This document shows positions 35,726-48,242 of a stretch of DNA of 64,000 nt, piece after piece. This DNA is from Tetrahymena thermophila SB210. Its lineage: Eukaryota; Ciliophora; Oligohymenophorea; Hymenostomatida; Tetrahymenidae. Every line of letters begins with the position of its first letter. Position 1 is the stretch's first letter. Made by a program: the position numbers and the translations under genes. The notes beneath the pieces were generated by a model that had not been told where the DNA came from, did not search any database, and saw only the letters and a program-made list of their open reading frames with translations. The DNA is taken from the NCBI RefSeq assembly GCF_000189635.1, contig NW_002476350.1, positions 125,255 to 189,254 of the forward strand, given 5' to 3'.

Positions 35726-36875
35726 ATTTAATTTAAGTAACTAAATTTTGCTATCCCGATTTTTGTTTCTGATATTTCTTGATTTAAATCTTTAAAATCT
35801 AAATAATAAATCGCATAATAACTTTTTGCTGACTATCAAAATTTATAATTGCAGAACCACAAGATTAGTTGGTGATACTAAAAGCACTTAAACTATTATT
35901 TGCATAAAAAATTATAATATGATTAATCATTCATTCCTATTGTCAAAAATTTTTTATTATTTTAAACTGAGAATAATTTTCCATCTTGGTAATAAAAATT
36001 TATTTTTTATTATCTATCTAAAATGTTGCTATAAAATATTTATTTATTTTTTTTATAAAACAAATTAAATTAAATAAAATAAATAAATTAACTCGATTTT
36101 TAGTTAAAATTGATTATCATTTTTTAATAAAATAAATTGATTAACATTTTTAATAAAATAAATTAACTCCTTTTTTAGTAAAAATTGATTATTAACAAAT
36201 GAGTTATTTTTTATTTAAAAGAAAATGCATTTATTTGTAAAATATATATTTTATTTTTATTCAATCTCAAGATTTTTTGAATTTAATTTACATCAATTTA
36301 AATTTTTTATAAAAAGTGAAAATTAAATCGTATTAAAAAAAATTGTTTTAAAAAATTAAGTTTAATTCTTAATTAAAATATGTTTGTTCAAAAAATTTGA
36401 ATTAGAATTTTTAAAAAAATGGTAGAAGAAAGTTGAACAAATAATTTGGAATGAATTATTTATTAAATCTGATATTGAAGAAAATAAAATGTGAAGGAAG
36501 ATATAAAAATGGAGGAAGGGCTGTTTTGATAAATTTTGTAAAAAAAAGATTGAAAAATGAAGACTCTTGTTTTTGTTTGAAAAAAAATTAATTAAATGAA
36601 TAAATAAATAATCAAGTGAATAAGTAGATGAAGGAAAGCGAAGCAAAGAATATGATTGCAAATGCATTAGAAGAATATGAAGAGTGCAAGCAAATAAATA
36701 AGAAGAATGAAAGGGGATGAAAAAAAGAGATTGAAGAGAAGGGTGAAATAAATTAAAAAAGAAGGAAGGAGAAAAATACGATTAATAAGATAAAAAAAGG
36801 ATAATTAAAAATTTTGATATAAAAGATAAATTAAAAAGATAATAAGAAGAAGGATTAAAAACATAATAATTAAAG
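35726..36875. other. Divergent intergenic region; right half is a purine-rich promoter/leader
   Basis: Holds the promoters of the RBR ligase and of eL21. The left half is mixed A/T. From about 36420 to the eL21 start the plus strand becomes strongly purine-rich (GAAGAA, GGAAGG, AAAGAG blocks with very few C), a sharp strand asymmetry. Apparent minus-strand frames there are the reverse of this purine tract and are not genes. Confidence 0.6.
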
Positions 36876-37349
36876 ATGACTCACAGTTACGGTTATAGAA
36901 GACAAACTAGAAAGAAATTCGCTAAGGCCTACAAGACCAAGGGTCACGTTAGAATTTCCAGATATCTCACTACCTACAAGGTCGGTGAATACGTTGATAT
37001 CATGGTTGATGGTTCTCAACACAAGGGTATGCCCTACAAATTATACCACGGAAGAACTGGTAAGGTTTTCAACGTTAACCCCAGATCCATCGGTGTTATT
37101 GTCCACAGAATCGTCAATGGTAGATATATTGAAAAGAGACTCCATGTTAAAATTGAACACGTTAGACCTTCCAACGTCAAAACCGCTCTCTCCAAGAGAT
37201 ATTAAGCTAACGATTAAGCTAAGGCTGAAGGTAACAAGGCTGGTAAGAGAGTCTCCACCAAGAGAAACCCCGGCCAACCTTTGGAAGCTGTCCAAGTCCA
37301 AGGTGCCGTTAACTTCTAACACCCCAAGGTCTTCAGAGAAATTTTCTGA
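36876..37349 (+). CDS. RPL21: 60S ribosomal protein eL21
   Basis: Component of the large cytosolic ribosomal subunit, 157 residues, the usual length. It opens MTHSYGYRRQTRKKFAKAY and has the family blocks ISRYLTTYKVGEYVDI, GMPYKLYHGRTGKVFNV, IGVIVHRIVNGRYIEKRL and HPKVFREIF at the end. The gene has no intron. TAA codons at KRY-Q-AND-Q-AKAEG and elsewhere are read as Gln and the frame ends at TGA. Codon use is strikingly different from other genes here: Lys AAG, Leu CTC, Ile ATC, Val GTC and Pro CCC are common, as expected for a highly expressed ciliate gene. A purine-rich leader precedes the ATG. Confidence 0.97.
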
Positions 37350-40300
37350 GCGCAATGTAACATACTAATAAGATAGTAATTTAATAAATAAAGTTTTTGC
37401 AAGTTTACATTACTATTGAAAGATCATCTCTCAATTCTATAAGCTATAGGTTTAATAATGGAAATTTACTTTGTTATGATTTATACGTTTATATTTATGC
37501 TCAATATATTTCCATATTTAAAAGTATTTAAACTAAATTATTTTCTTATATTTTTCATATTTTAATTCTCTTTATCTACTGACCACAGCAAGCAAGAAAG
37601 CAAGCAAACTATATAGCTAACCAAATTAATCAACCAACCAGTCTTCTACTAAAATAAGCAATATAGCCGAATTCTCTGAAACTCTCAGCATAATACCACT
37701 AATTCCTATTCTTCTCTCTCTAAAAAATACAAATAATGCATAATAAATCAACTAAATAATAGGACTCTTGATTTTTATTAATAAACAAATTCAGACCAAA
37801 TATGTCAAATAAGCACAAAAATATATAAATAAACTAATTAGCAGCTTATAGCAGATAAATCGAAAACGAACAAATAGATACTTAAATATATATTAGCAGC
37901 TATTATTTAAAGTAGGAATTGCAAAATAAAAACAAAATGATCAATCGAGTTTATTAGAATATAAATGCCACTTATTAAGGTTACTTTTAATAGCATCATA
38001 TATATTAGTGAATTTGAACGAAGCCAGCAAGCTCAAATAAACTCATAAATTATAAAAAAGGGAGTAAGTATTTTGATCAATAAGCAAGAATAAAAAGTTT
38101 GCAGATTATCTATCTATCTATCAATCAATCATTATAAATAAAGAAGGGAAATTTTATTAAATGCACATTCAGTGCTCATCCATCTTTTTTTACTCTTGTT
38201 TGAAAAATCAATTAAAATTTTAAATCCACTACAAATTAAAGTTCATAAAATTGAATATCCAAAAGCTGTATTTTATAAATTTAAATTTTTGGTAATTTTG
38301 AGAGAGAAGGATATAATGTTGGCTGGTTGGTGATAGTTGTGTCAGTTATTTTTAGTATTTGGTGGTCTAAGTAAACAAAAAGACATAATTAGTTTGTATA
38401 AAGTTTTTATATTTCAAATAATTATAATCACTAAAAAAGAAATAAATAAATAAACAAACAAACAAACAAATATCTTTGTGAAGCCAAAAATAAATTAAAA
38501 TTTGCATCTAATATATTATTAAGATATATTCATACATATATTAAATCATATCTTAATTAATTAATTTACTCAAAATCTTTTTTTTTGCAAATTTCTATTG
38601 ATGAAATTTATCTGACTGTGAATCTATCCAAAATATAGCAAATTCATATATCAAATCAAAATTTACTATTTTCAATACATTTTTCTGTTCACAGGCAAAT
38701 AAATCGAAATTATTTTTGCAAATATTCTTAAAAATAATTTAATTTTTAAAATTTAAAATAAATATTTTAAAATTGTTAAAAATTTTAATGTTTTTTATGC
38801 TTTTGATAATAAATATTTGAAAAAAAAGTTTTAAATATTTCAAAATAAAAATTCTTTATTTGAAATTTATTAGTATAAATCATTTATTAAGTTGAAATAG
38901 CACAAAAAATGTAAGATAGATATCATGGATCGATCTATCTTGTAGTAAAGTAAAAAGCAATGAAAATTATTATTTAAACTTATTTAAAACCTTGAAAAAA
39001 TTCAATTTTAAAAACTCTTAATTTTACTTATCATAATAGATAGAACTTAAGAAATAAATAAATATTATATATATTTGTTAAAAATATCTTCCTAAAAATA
39101 AACTTCCTTTAGTTGACTTCAATAATTTAAGCTCAAATGAAAATTATTTATCAACCTTTATTAATTAATTTAGATAAAAAGATAAACAGTATTTATTAAT
39201 AGTCCTTTTAGTAATTTAAAGAAATCTAAAAAGTTATTTTATAATATCAAATATTCATTTTAAAATTAGAAATATAAAAATAAAATAAATTATTTAAATT
39301 AGTTTCACTTTCTTTAATCATTTGGTGTGTAAAACAAAACTAAAAAATTTAATTTTTAGATTAGTTTTTGTTGATTTAAATAATTTCAAATAAAAGTTTT
39401 TATATATTTTTTTGAATATATTATTCTATGTTATCATAAAAGTATTTATTTATATATATTAGTTAGTTGTATTAATTATTTTATTGAAAAAAATAAACTC
39501 AAAAAATTTCAATAAATATAAAATATTTATTATTTTCATCTATTTTTAAATCAATTAATATCATTTTCTTTTAAGCATTAGTTAGTTTATGGGTTATTAT
39601 TCATTTTTTATTTCTTAAAATTAAATTAAAAGTGTATTTACATTTATTAAAATAATATACTAATATTTTTAATATATGTAACAAGTTATTATTTATTCAA
39701 GTCTATTTCAAATTACTTTTTTAAACAATAAATAAATTTGATATTCGATTCAATTTCGATAGAATTTTTTGAATTAAAATTGTAATAAACTAGAATTAAT
39801 TAAACTATTTAAAAAAATATGTTCAATAAAATGCATTTTGATAAAAAATTAATTTAATTTAATTAGATTAGACTGAAGTAATTTAAAAAATAAACGGGCA
39901 TTAAGTAGAATCAAAAATTTACTTATGATGAAAAGATGATAAATAAGTTTACTTACTTGTAGAATATAAAATGTAAATACAAATACTGAATTAGATTTAA
40001 ATATATTAGATGTAGCTATAAATATATGAAAAATAATGTTGTGTTTATCTTTTTGTAGCTTTAGAAAGTAGCAGCTATCACATAAATTTTTTTATAGTTA
40101 ATTATAACTCAGATCTACTAGGTTACCAATATTCAAGCTAAATAAAAGAATTCAGTTTCAATCTAAAGGCAAAAGAATTATTTTATTTGGTAACAAACTC
40201 AGATAGATATATTATTATCATTTATGCATATAATTACGTATGGTTGGATAGCAAAATATTTTTTTAATATTTAGAATTTTAAAGACTAGTTCATTTTTCA

Positions 40301-40612
40301 TGGATGATTATATATAGTGCTCCAGTTTTATTTATTTATTTATTTAATTCTAAAAAATAAATTGTGCAAATAACGATCTTTACTAATCTTTAACATATCT
40401 TTTTGTGACTGGCTGACTGACTGACAAAATATATATTATCTGAGGGATTGACTGATTAGGGTTTTTTATGCTATTTTATAGTTACATCTAGATATATTTT
40501 AAAAAGAGTAATTTTTATCATCTTGGATGAGTCCTATCTCGATTTAAAAAAAATAAATGACTGATTTTGAAAATCATTCATTAAATATTAAGGGTTAGAT
40601 TGGTATTTTCAT
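37350..40612. other. Convergent intergenic region, 3.3 kb, mostly featureless
   Basis: The largest gene-free stretch, between two convergent highly expressed genes. It is A/T-rich with AAAC, TAAA and TCTA/TCAA simple repeats (near 38106-38130 and 38440-38470). One block, about 40020-40310, is more mixed in composition and holds a 93-codon ciliate-code frame (40026-40307, TGA-terminated) with a short inverted pair GGTTACCAA/TTGGTAAC. I could not recognise that frame and do not call it a gene. No tRNA or snRNA-like structure was seen. Confidence 0.55.
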
Positions 40613-41341
40613 TCACTTTTTGCCATCAACTGCTTCAATAAGAGCCATTGTTTTTTCTTCAGAAATCATGCTGTATTCATAAACTTTCTTATCTCCTTCA
40701 ACTTTTTATTTGAGAACAACTAATTCAATATTCTTGCAACCACTTTAAACAACTTCTAAGAGGACACGGCAGGCTAATTCAAGACACTTTTCTTCGGCTA
40801 AGTACTCTTCTTAGTAATTCTTTTCAAGGTTTTCCATAACAGTCTTTCTGTGCTTTCCTAATGCGACAGCCTTCCATTCAGTGCAAGCACCACTGGGATC
40901 TGTCTAGAATAAACGAGGTTGTCCCTTGCTATCGAAACCACCTACAAGGGTAGAGATACCGAATGGTCTTGCACCACTCTTTTATGTATACTTTTACTAA
41001 ACACTAGCAATATATCTTGCAATATAATTGATCGGAACCCTATCATCGTAATTCAAACTATAGCTTTAACATTCTACTTTTGCAATGTTGGTAAGAATAC
41101 GAGCATCAGGAGTCAAACCAGAGTAGCAGATGCAAGTAGCGTCATCCAAACGTTAAACCTTACGAATGGTTCTGGTTTCTTACAAAATTGTGGTTGGGTT
41201 CTTTTCAACACCCATGACTATGCAATCAGTACCTCTAATACCGATTGAACATAAACCCTAGTTGACTGCAGCCATAGCATATTCAACCTAGAACAAGTTA
41301 CCTATTTTACCAAAAACTGTAATTGCAGTATCGTAAGACAT
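40613..41341 (-). CDS. PSMA7: 20S proteasome subunit alpha4 (PSMA7 type)
   Basis: Alpha-ring subunit of the 20S proteasome core, which gates entry to the degradation chamber; it is structural, not proteolytic. 242 residues, intronless. The N-terminus MSYDTAITVFGKIGNLFQVE carries the alpha signature (YDxxxTxFxxxGxLFQVEYA). Further family blocks: CIVMGVEKNP, RTIRKVQRLDDATCICYSGL, ARILTNIAKVECQSY, YIARYIASVQQKYTQKSGAR, PFGISTLVGGFD, LFQTDPSGACTEWKAVALGK, and EVVQSGCKNIELVVL. The Y-I-x-R-Y-I-A-S and SG-x-RPFGIS blocks favour alpha4 over the other alpha types. Codon use is moderately biased toward C/G-ending codons, as for eL21. Confidence 0.95.
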
Positions 41342-42814
41342 CTATATTATGCTTTTTAACTTTTTTTTTGCCTAAAATCTTAACTTTTGAGTTAATGATG
41401 TTGATTCTTTTCTTTATTTGTTTCTTTTTGCTTTGTTATAAATAACTAAATGATTATTTATTAATCTTTTTCTTCTTTTTCACTTTTTTAAAATAAATAA
41501 ATTTTCTGTCTGTCTTTTATTTGCAAATCCGATAAAAACAATAAATAAATTAATTAATTTATATTAAATAAATAAATAGAAATATAGGTAGTAAATCAAG
41601 AATCTCTTTGATATCAAGCAAGAATCATATTATAATTTCAAAATATTTGATCTGATTGCCTTTCTATTTATCTGTGTATCAATCAATATGTATTCATTTC
41701 AATTGAATGCAAATCCTCTTATTTTTTAAAAATAAATAAAAAAGATATTCATTTTGTGTTTCCTTTTCTTATTTATATTATCTTTAAATATCAATGAAAT
41801 ATCAAACAAAAACTGTAGAATATCTATCTATTCAGCCCTCTTTTATTTACAAGAGATCAGAGAACAATCCTTCTGATATTTCTATTAACATATCTTATTT
41901 TAACTAATCTAAGCTAATGCAAATAAGCAATAATAATCAAGGCATACATACATATAAATTCATTTATTTTTTCGTATTTGCAAATTGACAAAACAATAAA
42001 TCAATCATTTAATCACATTCATACAAAATAATCATTTTCATTTATTGTTTATTACCTTTGTTGAATTTATTTTAAACTAAAACGAAGAAAGCCAGTAATA
42101 TTTTTATTTATTTATTTAATTGAATCCATATTTTAAATTAATTCAAAAATTTAATTTAACAAAACAAAATTAAAAAATAAATTTAAATAATACATAAAAT
42201 TTATTAAATTGCTATTTTTTTACTTGGCAAATATATTTTAAAAAGTAAATATTGGTAGTATAACATTTACTATTTTAAATTAAAAGATCCCTTTTGCTCT
42301 TTTGGAATGAATAATCAATTTAAGATATTTATTTAAAATATTCAAGGCAACTTAAAAAATAATTTAAAAAAAATAAGCAAATGCTGAATTACTTATTTTT
42401 TCAAATAAATAAAATATCAACCCAAATTTTATTTAATAATTAAAACATGCTGAATTTCTACATTAAATATTTTTGCTAAGTTAAAAATAAACAATCGATT
42501 TTTTAAGATTGAGATTTTCTTTACCAATAAATATACAAATTCAAATATTTTTTTCAAATTTAACTGATAAAAATAAAAATTAAAAATAAGAAAAAGGAAT
42601 TCCATAAAAATAAAAAATATATTATTTATTTAGTTAGTTAGTTAGTTTATTTAGTATTAATCAATCTATTTGTTTATCTATTTATACATAATTACTATTT
42701 CACATTTTTTATAATAATAAATTTAAATATTTTTGATTTATTTTAAAAAATAATAAAAAGTAAGTTTATTTATTTTAAGTTTTAAAAAAAATATTATCTT
42801 GTATATTAAATAAA
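41342..42814. other. Intergenic region, 1.5 kb
   Basis: Between two minus-strand genes, so the left end should hold the alpha4 promoter and the right end the 3' UTR of the next gene. The first 120 bases are pyrimidine-rich on the plus strand (purine-rich in the direction of transcription), as before eL21. The rest is A/T repeats with nothing further seen. Confidence 0.6.
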
Positions 42815-45800
42815 TCACTCCTTTCTTTCTTCGAAAAATCCTTCAGTATCGATGGGTTATAGTATAAAACCACAATGTGAAGGAATATCAAGTACTAGAT
42901 GGAAAGGTCTAAAAATTAGAGTATTAACTTTTTCATTAATAACCTTTATTTTATTGTGACCAATTCTTGCTCTGCCAGCAAAATTAGCCTTTGAATTAGT
43001 TAATTAATTAATTAATTTTTAATAATTGTTTATTTTTAAAATGTATTTTACATCGTCAGTACTAAATATTATATTGTGTTCGGAGTTCCACTTTGTTCCT
43101 ATTTTGAAGTTACTCTAACTCTATTCATTTAAATTAAAGACAAATATCAAATCTGCTCTTTCAAAAACTAAAATTCCATCAGATTTTTGTGTAACACTCT
43201 TCTCTTTCATTGAAAGTATTTGATGTGTTTCTTCCAATTTTAATAAATTCCTATCAAATTCTAATAATTCTTTGTAGGGACTTATTCCTAATAAATCTGA
43301 TCTAAAGTACTCCTCAGATGATCCAAACTCATTACCATATCTGTTTAAGTAGCTCTAATTCATTATTTATGATTATAATTAAAATTCTATTGCTTTTATT
43401 CTAATAATCTTACATCGCCTCCATATGAAATAACAATCATTCTTGCTATTTTGTGCAACGAGAGGTGCTTTTGGACTTCACCATCTTATAATTATTAGAT
43501 TTTATGCTTTATGTTCTATGATAGATAAAAAAATAAATAAATTCGTGTAAAAAAGATAAATTAATTTTATATACCTTTAAGATGATATCTGATGACTTAT
43601 AGCAAAGAGAAGAAATAACCTTTTCTTCATTGAGTCTTTAGTCTAACAAAGAGATTAATTTATTAAAATCAACTTTATTTGATTCACACAAGTAATTGGC
43701 GAACTCATCAGCTGCTTTAATAGATATTCTGTAATCAAAGCCGATACCTCCTTATTCTAATGGGAAGCACAAAGAAGGATAATCTGACTCATCTTCTGCA
43801 AATGTTACTGCATTAGAATTGATTTTGTGAACTGTTTCATTTGCTAACTAAAGATAAACTAAACCATCAATCGAGCTGTTTTCACCAAAATATTCATCCA
43901 AATTACCAGAAAACTTGAATTGACCTTCAATGATATTAATTATTTATTTATTTAAATTACATTGACACAATTTATTTTAAAAAATATACCATGATGTTTA
44001 TAGATTATTGATGGTACATCAACAAATCTAAAACCGTCAATTTTATATTCATTCAAAAAGTATCCCAAATTAGATAGTAATAATCTCTAAGTTTCCCATT
44101 TTGCAAAATTAAATAATCTTCCCCCATGTTAAGGATGGATTCCTTATTCTCCATCAATAAAATAGCTGAAGTGACTTCCATCCCATTGATTGAAGCCCTT
44201 TTCAGGTGAAGCATGACTTTTTTATTTTATAAATATTTATTTAATGAATGATAATTTATTTAATAATTATTAATTAATAATAAAAAATGATAAAGTTTAT
44301 TGAAAAATCAATGCCTTTAAATTTAAAATTAAAATTTTTCAAGAAAACCTAGCTAGAATTATTGTATAGCATTATGATTAATTAGTTAAAATTAAATTAT
44401 GTTTTTTGATAACTATTAAATTAACTATATATTTACACTTTTTGCTAATATTATTTTGGCTATCTCTAAACCTTATTTATTTGATCTAATTAATATTAGT
44501 GTTTTTATCAAATTCTTTTTAGAATTACCTACATTTTTCAATAATCTTTCATAATTTGCGAAAGAAAATATTTCACAATAATTTAATACCTTTGAATATG
44601 ATTCATTTTTTTATAATCTCTCTTATATTTTTATTTTTGTAATTTATATTTTAATTGAATCTTTTAATTAGAACAATCTATTTTATTATTATTTTTTTGC
44701 TTTAATAGATAGATGTGCTTGCTTTTCTTATCTTAAACTTTTATCTTAATTGAATGAAGAATTTAAAACTCTAATCTATTTAATTAAATTGACTAAAATG
44801 GCTTTTTTCAAAGGAATAAAGGCTTTCTATCTATTTTGATAAATGCTAATGCTATATTACGTTTAAACAATATCCATGGTGACATACAAGCCAACTTCGT
44901 GAGCCTTATCAACCAATTATTTAAGATCGTCTGGAGTACCTGCTGAAGAATTGATTGAATAAGGATTTACAACTGAATAAGTAGATCCAACAGATTCATG
45001 CTCTTATAATCCTACCAAAAGAATTGTGTTATATCCTAAATCTTTTATACGTTATAGCTCATTTTAGGCAAATTCTTTGTATGTGTAGTTTCTTTTTTCA
45101 GGACCTTGCTTTCCTATTTCAGCTCTGTAAATTTTAAAAACTCTAGGCTTATGGGGATGAATGTGCTAGAAGGCATATTTTTGAGGAGGATTCCAAAATA
45201 TTTCACAAAATTCATCGTCTTTTTTGTTAACATCTAATTTTTTAATATATCTTGCACCAATAGGAACTCTATAAAGATATTAATTTTTAGAAGTTCTAAC
45301 ATATGCACAAATTCTACTGCCATGCTCAATCACAACTCCTATTATTATTTTTTATAATTATGAAATTAACATTTTTATAATTGTCTCAACAAGCTTATAT
45401 TAACTAACTAAATACTCTTTCTATTTTCCTTTTTCAACAATTTTTTTCCCCTAAAAAATAAAAATCAGATTTATTTGCTAGAAAAAATTCATTGCTAAAT
45501 AGAAAAAATTAATTTAAAAAAATGAAATGTAATTTCATAGGATTTTGATTTTCAGCCAAAAATATTTTTATTGCTGTAAGCGCTGTAATTATTTGAATAG
45601 TTTGAAGTTTAAAAGGAATTTCAAAGATATTGAAAGAAGTAGAATAAAATTAAAGAACACAATAAAATCTTTTAGGGAAAATAGATTAGAATTTAAAAAG
45701 TATTAGCTAATTTAAAAGCATATTTGAGGAATTTTGTTGAATTAATAACTTTACCTTCAGGTAGATTTAGGTTCCAAATACCTGTGCCATCGTTAACTAA

Positions 45801-46181
45801 AGGATACTATTTAGTTGCCCAATTATTAAAATCTCCTGTAAGATAAACTTCAATTGCCTGAGGTGCATATTCCTTATAAGAAAAACCTGTTGGAGTTGCT
45901 TGGACACCGAACTACTCATACTGTTAAGCGAAAGTTTCTAGAGAATAATCGCTTTTAAATATCTAATTAATGCATTCCATAAAACTTAACTATCTTTATT
46001 CGAAATGAGGCAAGTAATTAGCGAGTTGTGGGCTTTCATCAAAAATCTTGAAATTCTTAACATTGAATTCATAATCAAGAGAGCTACTGCTCTTGGAAAT
46101 AGGACAGAATGTGGATCTCTTCTTTATCAATTTACGAGATCCTGTTTTTTAGGCTAAAGAGTCACCGGAGTCAATGTACAT
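42815..46181 (-). CDS. 1,4-alpha-glucan branching enzyme-like protein with a lost nucleophile (GH13)
   Basis: Resembles the glycogen branching enzyme over its whole length. The CBM48-like start is FSYKEYAPQAIEVYLTGDFN and NWATKQYPL; then HKPRVFKIYRAEIG, AGTPDDLKQLVDKAHEVGLY, SHASPEKGFNQWDGS, HGGRLFNFAKWETQRLLLSN, KIDGFRFVDVPSIIYKHHG, TFAEDESDYPSLC, FPLEQGGIGFDYRISIKA, SYLNRYGNEFG and a C-terminal beta domain ending FEERKE. In active enzymes the nucleophile is the Asp of DGFRFDGVTS; here the site reads DGFRFVDVPS. The acid/base Glu (AED) is kept, the third Asp probably kept (SSD for SHD, His lost). It may be a non-catalytic, glycogen-binding relative, or the neighbouring Asp may have taken over. 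The 44225-44872 intron is about 650 bases; three or more others are short. Confidence 0.88.
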
Positions 46182-48242
46182 TCAAAAATTATAATTCTAA
46201 CTAGCTTTTCTATATTCAATTTAAAAAACTATCTAATTTATTTTAAGAATTTATTTATTTATTTTTTAATTTATTTCTTATTGTTTTATTGTTGTAATAC
46301 AAAAAGATTGATTTGATCTTTGTTTTTATATAATCTTTAATCACTTCTTAAACTAATAGTTATTATATTCTTTTTTCCGCTAAAAAGTGTACTTAGGATA
46401 GATACTACAAACGTAATTCTTCTTCTTTTTCAATCAAAAAAAATAAAGTATTATTATGATTTTAAATCAAATACAAACATAATATTCTTTCCTTTACCTG
46501 ATATTTTTAAAATTTGATTATAAAAATTATAATTAATTAATTTGAGGTAATCTAAATAATTTGCATTGTTAATTACTAGTCTGATAAATTGATTACTCCT
46601 TTATATAAATGAATTTGTATGTAAACATTTAAATTCTAATAAAATATCAATATAGAAATATATTCAAGACAGATAGATATTATATGCATAAAGAAATAAA
46701 TATTATATTATTGCAAAATTCTATCATTAATTTTTTGATTTTTAAAATAGTTAAATAGATAAACAATGAATGAATTGATGGATGGATGGATAAAGCTTAC
46801 AAATAAAATAAAGATAATATTTTTAAAAAGATAGTAATCTAATATCATTTTATTGATGTAATTAGATTTACTTTTAAATTTATCACTATTTGATTTGGTG
46901 TTACTAATAAGATTAAAATATTTTTAAAATTATATTTAGCACATTTTATTCGAATTACTAAAAAAAATAAACTTTAAAATATCCTTGTTACTTTTAAAAA
47001 GTTATCTAAAGTGCTATCTGATAATATGCAAAAACCCCAATTAAAACAAAAAAAATATGCTTTTTTTTCTTTTAAACTTAAAAATAACAAATTTAATAAT
47101 CAAAGTTAGTCTAATTTCTACTCAAAATTAAACATTAATTTTGGTAAAACTAAAATCTTGATTATTGGCATTTATATAAATACAAAATTAATCAAATTAC
47201 AGTTTTATGCATTATTTTTTCTTTAAATTTTTAGAAAATTTAGTTTTTAACATTAGAAAACACTTACTACTTCAAAAAAAAAGATAATACAAGCAACAAC
47301 TTAGTTTTATATTAAAATTAATTTACTATTTATTACATATTTTCATAAACTACGTCAAGTAAAAGATAAATTAAATATCTTAAGTATAACTTTTATCATT
47401 GATTTTCTTTTTTGTTATTATTTTTGATTTTTTTAAATTATACAGCTTATTTGTTAAGAAATATCTATTTTAAAAAAATATGAGAATATGTGAATAAAAC
47501 TTTTATTTATTACAAAATATGATAAATATAAATTATTTTATTTATTTATTATTCAGATTCAATAGAAACTCCAAATATACAACAGTTCTAACCAAAAATT
47601 TTAATCAAGTTAAAGAGTTACAATATTTATTATCAAGAAGAATTCTTTTTTTTATTTTTAAAAAAGTCTTCCAACAAGAAGCAAGCCCTAATAATATTAA
47701 TATAACCACAAACTAAGATTTGACTGTATTAATAAATATAAATGATAGTGAAAAAAAAATTTTAGAGTTTTTCAATTTAAATAGATTGAAATTAATAAAA
47801 AAAATTTACTTTATTGCTTTTAATTAATTAGGACTTCTTTACTAAATTTTGAGAGAATAAATAAATATTCTTTATAAAAAAAATGTATATAATTTAAGAG
47901 TATTTAGAATACCTTTTAACCTTAAAAAAAGTATTCTATTTAAACTTTTTATTGGGAATTTTTTTTATAGGTTAAAATTAAAATATATTTTTTAATTTTT
48001 GCTAATAGTATAGCATACTTTTTCCTAAAAAAATGCTTTGTAATTTTATTATTAAATAACTTTCACTTAAAAAGTTAATTTTTGTTTGTTTGTTTGTTTG
48101 TTTGTTTATTAAATCTTTACAACTGACTTAATTTTTAATAAATTTAGTTAATTAAATACGCAACTAAAAGTCACCAAAGTAGAAGAAATCAGATAATAAG
48201 AGCAACAGAGTGAAAACATTTTTTTAGAAGTAAATAGATAGT
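46182..48242. other. Divergent intergenic region, 2.1 kb
   Basis: Contains both neighbours' promoters. A long stretch lacking TGA in one plus-strand frame (from 47519 to about 48297) is present, but its composition is that of the surrounding A/T DNA, it has no motif and it runs into the next gene in another frame, so it is not called. A (TTTG)n run lies at 48081-48108. Confidence 0.55.
48081..48108. repeat. (TTTG)n run
   Basis: Six to seven TTTG units about 130 bases upstream of the B-box-like gene; simple-sequence expansion. Confidence 0.9.

Noticed and set aside
36362..36667. Minus-strand Ser/Phe/Leu/His-rich frame
   Set aside because: Reverse complement of the purine-rich eL21 leader; its composition is explained by strand bias.
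37041..37355. Minus-strand frame opposite eL21, and a +1 plus-strand frame at 36985
   Set aside because: Shadows of the eL21 gene caused by its high-GC third-position codon bias.
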